64,000 bases of DNA from Margaritifera margaritifera (taxonomy: Eukaryota; Mollusca; Bivalvia; Unionida; Margaritiferidae), in NCBI GenBank assembly GCA_029931535.1, contig JAQPZY010001569.1:1335001-1399000 (forward strand), read 5' to 3'. Positions 45,795-59,649 of this stretch are shown here, one piece after another (the stretch's first letter is position 1; each line of letters opens with the position of its first letter). Position numbers and translations under genes: made by a program. The notes below the pieces were generated by a model, which saw only the letters and a program-made list of their open reading frames with translations, was not told the DNA's origin and made no database searches.

Positions 45795-46495
45795 AACAAC
45801 ATTATTCTTTGATAATAGAAATGCGACTTATGACAGATCACATTTTACAGTAGAGTTTTCATCCCCAGTTGTTTTGGATATTAACAAACCATGTAAAATA
45901 TCACTCATCAGTTTAGAAATTTGGTATAGTTGGTTTAATGTCATATCAGTAAATGATAATTTCAGATATCATGATGGTAATAAATGGAATACATTAACTA
46001 TGCTATAATGTCCCAGATATAAATGGAGTAATAAAATGCTTACTATGAAACACAAATGCAAATGACATAGCAAGTGAAATAGACCACAACACACTAAGAT
46101 GTAAGATAACATTAGAAAAAATGTACAGGGTTGAATTTACAATTCCAAACATCATACGCAATATTTTAGGTTATAAATATAGGATATTAGACCCAAAAAT
46201 CAATACTGGTGATAAAACTGTTAATATAACAGATATTCATTTCCTATTAATGGATTGCAACTTAGTTACAGGAAGTTATATTAACGGAACTAGTTCTGAT
46301 GTATTATTTTCACATACACCAAATAGTCCCCCAGGTACCCTATCAAATATACTACCAAATGAGTTAATTTATATACCAGTAAAAAAGATGTACTCAATAT
46401 AATTAGTCACAATGCGAGTAACATCGCAAGATAATATAGAAGTAGATTTGAAAAATGAAAAAGTAACATATTACTTATCAGTAAAAGAACAATAA
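45795..46495 (+). pseudogene. Penton-like minor capsid protein (Polinton)
   Basis: An N-terminal piece (45,795-46,010) reads VEFSSPVVLDINKPCKISLI. The open frame 46,121-46,402 has NIIRNILGYKYRILDP, FLLMDCNLVTGSYINGTSSD and a PPGTLSNILPNELIYIPV segment. The C-terminal DLKNEKVTYYLSV ends at the TAA of 46,493-46,495. This matches the single jelly-roll vertex protein of Polintons. Two frame breaks; immediately followed by a (TA)n tract. Confidence 0.75.
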
Positions 46496-46496
46496 T

Positions 46497-46498
<2 letters not shown>

Positions 46499-46561
<63 letters not shown>
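46499..46561. repeat. (TA)n microsatellite
   Basis: About 31 TA repeats, directly after the penton-like stop codon. Confidence 0.95.
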
Positions 46562-46562
<1 letters not shown>

Positions 46563-46659
46563 CATGTTAGTGAGAAGGACTATTTATCATAAAAGAACAA
46601 TTATTGGAGTATCCATATTTGGAAATGTGTTTGATGCATTAAAGGTTTTCTTGTTTTCT

Positions 46660-47054
46660 TTTTTATTCAAGTGGAACAAAGATTTTATCAAGCAAATTAC
46701 GAACATTGGGTAAAGATACGGTTAAACTATTAGCATCAAAAAGTGTCTCAGTGGTATTAGAAGGGGTATAAAGCCAAGAAGAAACACAAGCAAAAATATT
46801 TTGGAGAAAAAGCTGTAGAGAAAATAATTGAAAAAATGAAACTAAAAGATGTTGAAAAATTAATTGAACAATCAGCAGCATTAACACCAGAAAGAAAGGA
46901 AACAACACAAGAATTGTAAAATGGAAATATCCAAGTACAAAGTATCTTAGAAGGTACATCAAATAAATTATTAAATCAACATTCCAAAAAACTCCTGATA
47001 TATTTGATGATAGGTAGTAATTTGATGTATGGCAGTGGAAGGAAAAAGTTTTAA
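46660..47054 (+). pseudogene. Small Polinton structural ORF, unidentified
   Basis: Plus strand: LSSKLRTLGKDTVKLLASKS, then KAVEKIIEKMKLKDVEKLIE and SAALTPERKETTQEL, finishing at the TAA at 47,052. Lysine/glutamate-rich, helical, with two frame changes. Its place between minor and major capsid genes suggests a virion or scaffold role. Not assigned to a named family. Confidence 0.5.
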
Positions 47055-47077
47055 TTTTATATAATCATAATATATAC

Positions 47078-48535
47078 ATGACAAAAGTTGTATCGCGCTA
47101 TATTTATATTTCTGAAGATGATCCAACTTATAAATCAATTAGTAAATTTTATTATGTTGAATATCTTCCACGTGACAGTAATAATATTAATACGGATGCT
47201 CAACATATCATAGAAACGATAGATAAAGATATATGTATTTACTACCACATGAAGGTTTTTTTGTTTTAGATACAAAGTAGATTACAAACAGACGCAGCTC
47301 TCCCAGCAAATTATCATGCGAATGCTGCAATTTTATTACTCAATAACGCATGGATTCTCTTTTATAGTGCCCAGTATTTAATGGATGATAATGTGATAAA
47401 ACGAATTTCCTTATATCTCCCACAAGCTAGTACCATAATAGGATTAATATCATATTTAAATAAGTATGCAAACTCTTCAGGAACAAATATGTTGTGGTTT
47501 AAAGATAGTGGCAGCCATGGTGCTTCTATTAAAATACATGTAAATAAAACCGGTACTGAGTTAATGCCAGTAACAACAGTTCCAGATGGGCAATAGGAGA
47601 TGGTGTTAACCGTACTGTTACTGGACGATTTCTTAGACCAACGTCTAATGCGGGCCTAGAAACTGGTAATAATGAAGGATTTACAAAACGACAGCTCCTC
47701 ACTATTGGCAACAAACAAGGGCTGTTTTGTTTTTCTTTTTTCTTTTTTCGTGTTTTTTTTTGTTTGTTTGTTTTTTGTTTGTTTTGTCTAGTACATATGG
47801 TGTATATGGTAATATAAATACTGTATTTTGTGGTATTGTAGTATCAAACACTCCATAATTTTAGATAGAAATCCACATGCGCAATATATTATGAGTTCAG
47901 ATGGAGTAGCCGCATGTAAATTTAACATTAGTCATAATAGCTTGTGGATGCACAGACTTGAATTGTCAATGTAAGTGTCAAGTGATCTTTAAACACAATT
48001 AGTTCTTGGCTATACCAAAAGAAATTATTTTGAACAGACGATGACAACAATATAACTATCATGATTTAAATGCAACATGGAGAATCAGCAAAAATGTAAC
48101 TGAAAAGTTTACAAGACATGTGTTGACAACATTTCAGAGTGCAGCTAGAAGCGATGAGCAAGAATAAAACAATATGATATTTGATCATGCAAATTGAAGA
48201 CGAATAAATGTTAGAATTAATAGTGTTCAATATCCTGAGCTGACATTACTAAACGATTTTACTTAAGTAAGTAGCAATTATTAAAGAGCCTATATGATGT
48301 TCCAGAATGCAGTTAATAAATACACAGACCTTGACACTGGCACAAATAAAACTATTTTTTATTTTAAAACTCTGGTTCTCATATTTCATTTCGATGGTAG
48401 TAAACTTGATGAAAAAGCTAATTTTCACTATGGAGATCCTCTGGTAGATACACAGTATCATTGTTACGCTGTTATCTTAAGTGACCGTTAACTAACATTA
48501 AATACAACAAATGGTAAGATGAAAGTTATATTATA
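47078..48535 (+). pseudogene. Major capsid protein, double jelly-roll (Polinton)
   Basis: The ATG at 47,078 gives YIYISEDDPTYKSISKFYYV and YLPRDSNNINT. 47,381-47,596 gives LPQASTIIGLISYLNKYANS and SSGTNMLWFKDSG. Later pieces include NATWRISKNVTEKFTRHV, FQSAARSDEQE, NNMIFDHAN, NSVQYPELTLL, and at the C-terminus DTQYHCYAVILSDR. All are hallmark positions of Polinton MCPs, and the reconstructed span (about 485 codons) is near usual length. At least five stops or frameshifts, including a T-rich insertion near 47,720-47,780. Would form the icosahedral shell. Confidence 0.85.
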
Positions 48536-48744
48536 ACCCTATATCATAATGAGATATATCAAAGTTCCTGTATTATTATCAAATCAGTAAAAAGAATTAT
48601 TAAATAATACTTTAATTACAATAATTTAAAAACGAATCAAAATAAAATGTGATTATCATAAAATTAATCTGACTTGAACACAATTACTGAAATTTAAGAT
48701 TGCAAACAAGAGATACTATGAGTTTGAATATAAAGTGACAAAAT

Positions 48745-49400
48745 ATGTTAAAAAAAGATTCTATCTTTCCCGCTATTATACCTTTTGTAAAAACGTCTGC
48801 TTCAAAGATATTTAAAACATTAGGAACATTAGGAACTATACTGCCATGATTAAGTTTGACAGCAGCTCAGGAGCGGTTAACAGTACAACATCAAGCGCAA
48901 CTCAAGGTTCTAGGTTCTGATTTATCTAAGCAAAGAGTTATATATTTTGATATGATATAATATTATAAGATGCTATACATTGAATTTGGATTGAGTTTAA
49001 GCCAACACCAAACAAATGAAATGAAATAATATACAAAAAAAAAAAAAAAAAAAAAAAAAAAAACAAACAAGCAAACAAACAAAAAAAAACGCCGGGTATA
49101 ACTCTTGATAAAAATCAATTACTATGTTCAGATAAATTGATGTTAACGAAAGCAAAAAGCAAAGGACATGGTGTAGATATAAAATTTTCAGGGACACAAT
49201 TGAAGAAACAAAGTGGGTTTGCTTCGTATATTGCCTCTACTCGCGGGGGCAGCAGATCCTCTTCTACCTGGTCTTTTGGGAAATCTTTTTGGAAAAGGAT
49301 TAACATTGCCAGGAACAAGAGGAAAAGGTCTGGTTTTTTTTTTTTTTACATAAAAAGTAATAAAATCTTTTTAGTAATATTTAAATTGAAACGAATATGA
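48745..49400 (+). pseudogene. pVI-like minor capsid/membrane-active ORF (Polinton)
   Basis: A first part from ATG 48,745 reads FPAIIPFVKTSASKIFKTLG. After a 27-base A run (49,036-49,062), DKNQLLCSDKLMLTKAKSKG and HGVDIKFSGTQLKKQSG are followed, in another frame, by a glycine/leucine-rich hydrophobic stretch ending LPGLLGNLFGKGLTLPGTR. The amphipathic-plus-basic layout and place after the MCP match the Polinton pVI-like protein. The two parts may be two ORFs. Confidence 0.6.
49036..49062. repeat. Poly(A) tract, 27 bases
   Basis: An uninterrupted A run followed by CAAA repeats. It lies inside decayed Polinton coding sequence and could mark a retro-insertion scar or simple slippage. Confidence 0.9.
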
Positions 49401-49424
49401 ACAAATATAGATATAAAAAATAAG

Positions 49425-49690
49425 ACAAAATGAAATTAGTATAGTTAATTTAGAAGACTTTTTTAAAGGTAATGGAACACACTGGGTAGCTATTTTTAAT
49501 GATCCCAAAAGCACAGAAATTAAATATTTTCATTCATTTGCGCTACCTCCACCCGATATTGCAAAACAATACATGAGTTGTAAGAAAATTGTTTATACAC
49601 AGATACAGAAGTTAACAGCCAATACAAATTTTGCTAGACTTACACAATAACCATGTCATTTCGATGAGCACCTAATAAAACAATATGACA
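49425..49690 (+). pseudogene. Adenain-like cysteine protease (Polinton PRO)
   Basis: Plus strand: VNLEDFFKGNGTHWVAIFND holds the catalytic-His context (G-x-H-W-V). YFHSFALPPPDIAKQYM corresponds to the YFDSFG-x-PP block, where the usual Asp is His. A late CHFDEHLIKQYDN marks the C-terminal region. The family matures the capsid proteins. The altered acidic position and stops make it inactive. Confidence 0.78.
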
Positions 49691-49717
49691 ATACAATATA
49701 ACATACTTATATAATAC

Positions 49718-50393
49718 ATGAAACCATATTGTTTTGAGTTCAAGAAACAAACTGATACAAATATTGAGGTTATTAGTCATAGGAAAAATAATAAAAGGAT
49801 TATGAAATATGTTCAATTTCTAGTAGAAAAAGACAAAATGTTCGCCATCAAAATCAACAGGTTGTAAGCCAACAAAAGCAACAGGTGGTGAACCATCAAA
49901 AACATCAACCAAGTAATTTCAATATGCAAATACAATATAATATAATTATACAATACATGAAATCATATTTTTTTCAAGTGCGTACAACAAACTGATACAG
50001 ATTATGAGGTTTTTAGTCAACCAAAGAATAATACCAAAATTATGAAAGTAGTATGTTCAATATGTGGAAGAACAAAAAACATTTTGACATAAAAAAACAG
50101 GTGATACTATAGATATACATAAAAGAACTTTTACCTTTATTACCAAAACAATGTTTAACATTACCAGGTTATTGATATTGTGGAGCTGGAAACCCCTTAG
50201 ATAATTAGATGCTATATGTGAAAAACATCATTATCGTTATTTCAGTAGTATACCTAAATCAAAAAGTGAGAAAGTAATGATTGATGAATTAAATAGGAAT
50301 GTAGGAAAAACAGTAACAAAAAAAGTAACAAAACATTTAATTGTAAAACCAATAATAAAACTTAAGCATAAATTAGGTTCAATCAAACCGTAA
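49718..50393 (+). pseudogene. Zinc-ribbon plus PLA2-like protein (Polinton)
   Basis: From ATG 49,718 the frame gives a zinc-ribbon-like start (KPYCFEFKKQTDT; the second Cys of the first pair is Phe). A diverged duplicate of this start lies at 49,958-50,080. Further on come LPGY, YCGAGNPLD and EKHHYRYF, the GxGNxLxxG calcium loop and HDxxY active-site blocks of the parvovirus-type phospholipase A2 fold, with Asp of the His-Asp pair changed to His. A basic tail (KPIIKLKHKLGS) ends at TAA 50,391. PLA2-like domains in virion proteins are linked to membrane penetration. Decayed. Confidence 0.65.
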
Positions 50394-50429
50394 ACAGGAA
50401 TGAGGCGTTGAAGTGGATGACATAACTAG

Positions 50430-51290
50430 CTGAAGAATTACATCAACCCATAATAAGAAAGTTCACTCAACGCCGCGTAATAACAGATGAAATTGATTAA
50501 ATGGTCAGCCGATTTGACCTATATGCAGCAATTTAGTAAGCATAATAAAGCGTATAAATATTTACTAACTGTGATTGATCCATTTAGTAAATATGCATGG
50601 GCAATACCCCTTCAGAATAAAACTGGAATTAATATAACAAATGCTTTTTAAGAAATTATAAAAAAAAAGAAAACCAGAAAAGCTTTGGGTTGACCAAGGA
50701 ACAGAATTTATAAAAAAAAAATGGTTGGATGATAATAATATTGAAATGTATCGTACATTTAATGAGGGAAAGGCTGTGGTTATTAAACGTATTAATATAA
50801 CTCTTGAAAGTATAACGCGGAAGTATTTTACAGAAAACAACAGAAATAAATATTTAGACGTTTGACCAAATATAATAGATAAATAATATAATACAAAATA
50901 CAAAAGTATTAAAATGACACCTATAGAGGCTGGCAAACATCAAAAATTAGCAAATTGTTACTATGAAGCAATATTTTGATTATGATTATAGAGGAAAAAA
51001 GTCAAAATAGAAAATAGGTGAGATGGTCAGAATATCTAAGGAAAAATATAAATTTGAAAAGGGGTATACTCCAAATAATAAATATTAGATATACTAATAC
51101 TATTGATCATGAAATAGAAAATTTAAAAGGTGAAAAAATTGATGGTACATATTTATGAAACTGAATTACAAAAAGCAAAACGCGAGATATTTAAAACTGA
51201 AGAAATATTTAAACGTGATTATAAAACAAACAAGTGTTTGTTAAATGGTAAGGGTAAAATCAGCAATTGAATTCTTGGTTATACTTAAAA
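50430..51290 (+). pseudogene. Retrovirus-like integrase with chromodomain-like tail (Polinton INT)
   Basis: Plus strand, several frames: a YLLTVID-equivalent block with FSKYAWAIPL (about 50,560-50,620), then RKPEKLWVDQGTEFI (second catalytic Asp), IEMYRTFNEGKAVV, and IKRIN where the third acidic residue (usual V-E-R-F-N) reads Lys. Downstream TPIEAGK, RISKEKYKFEKGYTP, and ETELQKAKREIFKTE with RDYKTNKCL are the post-core and chromodomain-like tail. Catalyses element integration; dead here. Confidence 0.85.
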
Positions 51291-51429
51291 GATATACAAA
51301 ATGTATTAAAAAAGTTTGTCTTCCCTAATTTGTTTCATATGCAAATACTTTCATTCTTTTGTCATAGTTTTCCTGCACACATCACAAATAAAAGTTAGTT
51401 TATTATACATTTTCTCGGCTATCTTTCCC

Positions 51430-52012
51430 ACTTCATCATTCTTTTTTTTTTCTTTTTTCCTAAAACATGGTCTATTATATTCTTCTGGTGGTTCATTCAT
51501 ATATTCAAATGTATAAGACAAACCATTACTTTGTTATTTACCTGACTTGCACCTATTTTTACCCTCACAACACATTCTTACAGTCCCAGCATTAATTCTA
51601 AGATTACACTGCACAGAACAGAGTTTTAAAAACATTATCAACTTTATTGATTTTACACAATTTGCTTTTACAACATGTCTTATAGACCAATTGTTACCTA
51701 CAAAAGAGTAATCACGAAAAACTACTGATCTGTTACAAGTTTCCTGCGCAGTCACAAGTTGTAAATTTCCCAGTTTATTACCTAACTTATTATTATCTAC
51801 ATGGTCAATAACTTTACCATCAGGAATAATTCCATTAAAGCATTCCCGAACAAGCCGATGTGTATATATTCTTTTAAAGTAATCAACCTTCGCTCTAACA
51901 TTAATAAAAGCTAGTCAAAAATGTTTGTCCAGTAATCTTTTTATGTTTCACATTTATAATTAAACCATCCTTATTTGCAGCATATAGGTAATAACTAATA
52001 CGTTTTTTTTAT
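51430..52012 (-). pseudogene. HNH endonuclease-like ORF
   Basis: The minus strand reads YAANKDGLI, then THRLVRECFNG, VIDHVDNNKLGNKLGNLQLV, TAQETCNRSV, RDYSF and INAGTVRMCCEGKNRCKSGK. The R-x-F-N-G / D-H-x-N-N-K / N-L-x-x-V-T-x-x-x-N order is that of HNH homing-type endonucleases. I recall such ORFs beside PolB in some Polintons. It is on the strand opposite to both neighbours. The frame 51,755-51,534 remains open; upstream and C-terminal parts are shifted. Confidence 0.75.
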
Positions 52013-52019
52013 AGTCTTC

Positions 52020-54715
<2,696 letters not shown>

Positions 54716-55640
54716 ATATACAGGAATAACGATTTCCTAAGCTGGTATACCTCAAAATTTGACCGAAAATTTTGAAATATTCATGCCTTTTCGCACTTAT
54801 GACCTTGGACCCTCGTGACCTTGAGAGTTGTTTCCACTGGTAATACTGTAATATTAATCTTCTTAGACATCTGAGAATTAAGTGGTGAAAGTTTCCAGTT
54901 CCTATATATTACCGTAACTCACGTTGCTAGGGTAAAAATGTGTAGTGCGCATCCTGAAAATCGCATTTCTCCAAATATGCATATGTTGGCAAGGGGGAAG
55001 GTGTGTGTGTGGGGGGGGGGGGGTGAGAGAGAGAGAAAAAAAATTTCACGAAGTTTCATTTTAGTAATGATACGTTTCACATAGAAACTTTTTAATTCAG
55101 GGATAAGAGTATTATCAATCAATTTCAAGTATATGCCTCAACGATACTCATTAAGGTAGCACTAAACTATCGTTGGGGTCGAGGATGGACCCTCTCACCT
55201 TTGAAGCCATCCGCTATCAAAATCAAACGCCATAACCGTCAACATGAAAACATTATCAAACTGTTCAGAAAATGGAGAAACCGAATCAGTAAAATATTTC
55301 ACGGCAATGCTGATCCTTCTATAATTACCCCAATCAGTCACACAAACAGCTCTCCATTAAATTCGCGATTTTCAACACTACAAAAACCTACGCTTAATAA
55401 AATCAGAGATATTTCACATGTAAGGTAGTGGCAATTGCATCCCAGACATTACTTTACTGAATTCATAAGTGAACACTTTCTATGAAATTTTCCGAACCAG
55501 TAAAATCAGAACTAGAAGAAAATGGGCAGCCACTCTTGCACATTGTAAGGCAAAACTTAATTTCGAACCCGGCTGGTGCAAATGAGTTTGTGCATAGAAC
55601 ACTGAAAATAATAAGGGAGAAACATAGAGAAAAATTATGC
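54716..55640. other. No gene seen
   Basis: Sequence right of the Polinton. It includes a run of G (55,011-55,022) next to GA repeats. The frames here have no motif. Confidence 0.35.
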
Positions 55641-55644
55641 CATT

Positions 55645-55800
55645 CGCAATTTTTCGGTCAACCCTATGGATCATACCTCGAATGTTTGCCAATAGCTGTC
55701 ATTAGCTGCCATTTTGACCACCTCCGCTATTTACGAAACAAAGATTGACCGAAAAGTTGCGAATGTATCGAACTATTTTTTCATTTACAACTTCTTGATC
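55645..55800. repeat. Dispersed inverted-repeat element, copy 1
   Basis: It matches the reverse complement of about 63,170-63,310: shared words 'cctcgaatgt', 'gctatttacgaaacaa' and 'agttgcgaatg.atcgaacta'. It contains an internal inverted pair around 'ttttcggtcaa' / 'ttgaccgaaaa', MITE-like. Confidence 0.7.
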
Positions 55801-55919
55801 AATCCTACGGATAATCCAATTGTTGAAAAAGCCGAGGTAGTACAAATACATTGCGGTTCTTTTGGGGGGAAGCCACTCCCGGCGAATTAAATATATTATT
55901 TTTTCTGCAAATTACTACA

Positions 55920-55921
<2 letters not shown>

Positions 55922-55997
<76 letters not shown>
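55922..55997. repeat. (TA)n microsatellite
   Basis: About 37 TA repeats. Confidence 0.95.
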
Positions 55998-55998
<1 letters not shown>

Positions 55999-56329
55999 GT
56001 GGCTTGTATTTGCCTCGTAGAAATAGCCGAGGTGGTCCGAATGAACGTATGCATGTCTACAACAATCAAATTCCCCATCACCAATTGGACGAAAGGTTGT
56101 AGTGCCGCCTTTTAATTTTCTTGGAGTACTATCTTGTGGACATGCATTCGCGGGATAAGTAGCACTCAGATGCTTAAGACAGATTTGATAGTCTCGAAAC
56201 GATAGAAACATAGTAACCGTGCGGCCTCCCCAAGTTCTTAAAATGACAGATACATGCTCTCAACGCGGCGCTCATGTTATCGGCAAAGTAGAAACGAATC
56301 GACTGAGGTCATAAGACTTATATCTCCCC

Positions 56330-56332
<3 letters not shown>

Positions 56333-56371
<39 letters not shown>
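56333..56371. repeat. (CA)n microsatellite
   Basis: About 19 CA repeats. Confidence 0.95.
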
Positions 56372-56372
<1 letters not shown>

Positions 56373-56700
56373 TTGAAAAAGGAGATCTTATGAGTTGATT
56401 GGGTTCGATCGTCCCCCGCCCCCAAACAAAAATGAATTTGAAGAATTTAGGCTTTCCCCAAACCTCAAAACCCCTCAACTCCTTGGTCTGGGACTGGTAC
56501 AATTCCATTTTCTTTCCGTGTTACAGTGAGTCATGCCAGCTTGCAAATCCGTTCATTTGACATTGGTTTTTGCCGTGTAAAGCAAAATGACTCATCCAAA
56601 GATTTGAACTGGTAGTTAGGTCTGTTACCATTTTCATGCAATCTGTAATATCCACATGTACGTCTGTGTTGGTTAAGTGTATGTTCAAACTACTTGAAAT

Positions 56701-56916
56701 AAACTTATGTATTGCCTTCATCCACCCAATCTAAACAAACTTATGTATTGCCTTCATCCGCCCAGTCTAAACAAACGTATGTATTGCCTTCATCCGCCCA
56801 GTCTAAACAAACTTATGTATTGCCTTCATCCGCCCAGTCTAAACAAACGTATGTATTGCCTTCATCCGCCCAGTCTAAACAAACTTATGTATTGCCTTCT
56901 TCCACCCCGTCTAAAT
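56701..56916. repeat. 36-bp minisatellite, six units
   Basis: Unit 'aaacttatgtattgccttca' plus 'tccgcccagtctaaac', starting at 56,701, 56,737, 56,773, 56,809, 56,845 and 56,881. 'aaactt' and 'aaacgt' variants alternate, hinting at a 72-bp higher-order unit. Being a multiple of three, it keeps spurious repetitive frames open. Confidence 0.97.
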
Positions 56917-57169
56917 ACCACAAGTATAAAACTATTAAATCGAATTCGTACTGCAAAGGAGAAGCAGAATTGTACTAACATTAATATGGTTTTTGGACAA
57001 TTACTTCATTAAACCTTATTTATTAATTGTTTCTTACAATATATTAGGCACAATTTTAGAGAATAGGCTTTACTAAAGTTCGATCTTAAGGTCAAAATAG
57101 AAATGTTTTCATTGAAAATGAATGCCCCACCACAGTGCCTAAAAACTTACTTAAGCTCTAAATGTAATC

Positions 57170-57240
57170 GCTGGACGGACAAGGGTAACATTATATGATC
57201 CTACCACATTCGCTGTGAGGTAAACAATTAGGACACTGAA
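57170..57240. repeat. Dispersed 'gacggacaag' repeat tail, copy 2
   Basis: 'gctggacggacaagggtaac' plus 'ctaccacattcgctgtgagg', related to 24,830-24,935. Confidence 0.4.
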
Positions 57241-57756
57241 GGAAAAGCACCGACAATGGATAGCAAACATATATTTCCATAAGACGACACTTATGTTGAC
57301 TTCAGAAGTGTCATTTAAAAAATAGCTGCCACACGACAGTAATCATGGCTAATTATTGCCTTTACTTAAAAATCGTGCTACAATTGCTCAGATGCAGCTG
57401 TTTATCACTAACGAGAGACAGAGACAGAGAAATACAAATAGAGACAGACAGACAGACAGAGACGTGGTGCAAACAAAGATTACGTGGTGCAAACATATCT
57501 TTTAAAGGTTTCAAGCAATATACATTCAATAAAACGATATCGCTTGATTCCTTACTTTGAAAAATTATGTGGATAACATTTAGGTCAATAATTCTTTTCA
57601 AGTTTAATAATCTTTTCTTTATAATAACATTAAGTACTCCGAAGAACACGGTTGATGTTGTGAGTTGTTTGGGGTGCAGAAGATTGTACGTTTGTAGTCT
57701 TGTTCAACCAGATTCTCGCGTGACTCCTTGAGATCTATGAGGCATTTGGTACATCG

Positions 57757-58189
57757 TCGACCTTTTCCGTCAAGTCGAGAAAGAAACCTCGCATGTTTTT
57801 CGTCAGAGGCGAATCACCGAAACCGATTAAATTTATCTGTATTCCTACAACTACATCCGAGATTATTTCTTGACTTGACGGAAATGGCCGAGCGATGTTC
57901 CGATTGCAAGCGAGGCAATCGGAGTATCTCTCGGTCATTTCCATCAAGTCGAGAAAGTAAAAAAAAGATGTAGTTGTAGGAGAACACATCAATTTGATGG
58001 GTTTGGTGATTCGCCTCTGGTGGAGTGCATCACATATGTTGCGACGTAAAAGGCTGACAATGTTCTGATTATGATTGTGTCTCCTTCAGCCACCATGTGA
58101 ACAAAAGTAGTTCCTAATACTAGTATATAGTTCTCAATGGCGGCGAATTACGTCCGAGGTGTTTTTTTCTACTTGATGGAAAAGGTCGA
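57757..58189. mobile_element. ~430-bp foldback element
   Basis: Outer arms 57,757-57,796 and 58,151-58,189 (tcgaccttttccgtcaagtc and its near reverse complement). Inner arms run from 57,804 (cagaggcgaatcacc) to 58,019 with centre near 57,911 (gattgcaagcgaggcaatc). Stretches such as 'ctacaactacatc' and 'gatgtagttgtag' are exact complements. No coding capacity that I can recognise. Confidence 0.78.
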
Positions 58190-58199
58190 GAATGTCTCG

Positions 58200-59050
58200 A
58201 CTGGGAGAGAGGGTCTAGTAAAGGTCTATCCAAACTATTGTCAACGAGGCTTACCTCGTCTACACAGCACCTACTGTTCAGTGAACAATAATAACGTACA
58301 CAATTCTTATATTTGTTTTTTATTTCGACTCAGGTAACATAGAGCAGACGTTGGCTTCGGCACGAAAATCGTGCAAACTATGTTATACAACTGCAATACA
58401 AAAGGCATGCGACGTATATTGGTAACAATCAGTTGTGAAGCTCCCCTTGAGCTAAGCAAGGATCTGTTTGAGCCAGACTATAGAGTTTGAAGATCACTAC
58501 CAACCGTGAACGAGTGATCACTATATGGTTTCAGCACATGCAAAGATAAGTGCTCGCCTATACAAGGTCACTCCTTCGGAAGGTGTATGGACCAAATATC
58601 TTGGTAACGACTTGAGAGTTCGTTGTTTTTGGTGGGTAGCGGCTCAAAATAATAAACCTGATCCTGCCATATTTACAACATCATCAAAATGTAAGGTTAA
58701 GAAAATAAAAATTTCAACAAGAAATAAAAATACTCAAGAGTGGTCATATCTAAAAAGGAATATACTGATATTTAGGTTTTTCAATATTAATTAATATGCC
58801 CATCCTGAAATAACTGAAATAATCACGTCATTAGGAACGATTTCACTGCAATTTAATGGAATAACAGCTTCTTATTACAAGCATAAAATAATTTGTTGAA
58901 TTAGAACTTTCCCTATAACCCCTTGAAAATTAACAGGCTAATTCCTCATTTGTAGAACAAGATGGCCAGTACCTGAATGTGGAGCCCACGATCGAAGCAT
59001 TGCTGTAAAACGTGTGGCCTTGACACCAAAGTCAAAAGGCTGTGTGCATG
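58200..59050. other. No gene seen
   Basis: Anonymous sequence. The 89-codon frame at 58,525-58,794 is non-repetitive but matches nothing I recognise. Confidence 0.3.
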
Positions 59051-59053
59051 TCG

Positions 59054-59055
<2 letters not shown>

Positions 59056-59114
<59 letters not shown>

Positions 59115-59115
59115 G

Positions 59116-59150
<35 letters not shown>

Positions 59151-59168
59151 TAATAATACTAATAATAA
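59056..59168. repeat. (TAA)n microsatellite
   Basis: About 35 TAA units with a few interruptions. Confidence 0.96.
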
Positions 59169-59223
59169 CTTTATTTTCTGAGGATAATACATTTGGTTCA
59201 GAATGTACCAATCCTATGTGTGG

Positions 59224-59224
<1 letters not shown>

Positions 59225-59273
<49 letters not shown>
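59225..59273. repeat. (TA)n microsatellite
   Basis: About 24 TA repeats. Confidence 0.95.
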
Positions 59274-59276
<3 letters not shown>

Positions 59277-59375
59277 ACATGTTTATGGCGACCAAACCTA
59301 CAAGCTGATCGCCAAGTAGACAAAATGGGAGCATCCGAGAGTTAGAGAACAATATCGAATATTCGAGATGTTCAC

Positions 59376-59413
59376 AACACACACACACACACACGCACGC
59401 ACGCACGCACACA
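59376..59413. repeat. (CA)n/(CACG)n microsatellite at LINE B copy 2 3' end
   Basis: CA repeats with four CACG-type variants, directly adjoining the LINE B terminus 'ataagatatac'. Confidence 0.9.
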
Positions 59414-59649
59414 CATAAGATATACATGTAAGTTGGGAGAAGGGAAAGTAGTGGGGGTATCCAAGTTAGATATATCGATTTGTTTGAGCTATGGTATAAT
59501 CAGAAAGAAGAAAGTTTTGAAGCGCGTTCTGAAAAGAAGAGAGCGGTGGTTTTTGTTTAATATAATTGGGAGAAATATTCCACAACACTGCTGCAGAATA
59601 TTAAAAAGGTGTTTTTTACAGAGTCGTGTTGAATTTAGGCAAATGAAGA

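Noticed and set aside
46663..46962. 99-codon hydrophobic minus-strand ORF as a membrane protein
   Set aside because: Antisense of a lysine-rich plus-strand Polinton ORF; hydrophobicity is a complement artefact.
49036..49062. Poly(A) as the 3' end of a retro-inserted gene
   Set aside because: Polinton coding similarity resumes right after it and no target duplication is seen; slippage is simpler.
50565..50936. 123-codon minus-strand ORF
   Set aside because: Antisense to the integrase remnant.
56707..57012. 101-codon ORF with 12-residue repeats (LNKLMYCLHPPS)
   Set aside because: Translation of the 36-bp minisatellite; the other frame is equally open.
58938..59308. Poly-Asn and poly-Tyr ORFs
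   Set aside because: Translation of the (TAA)n microsatellite.
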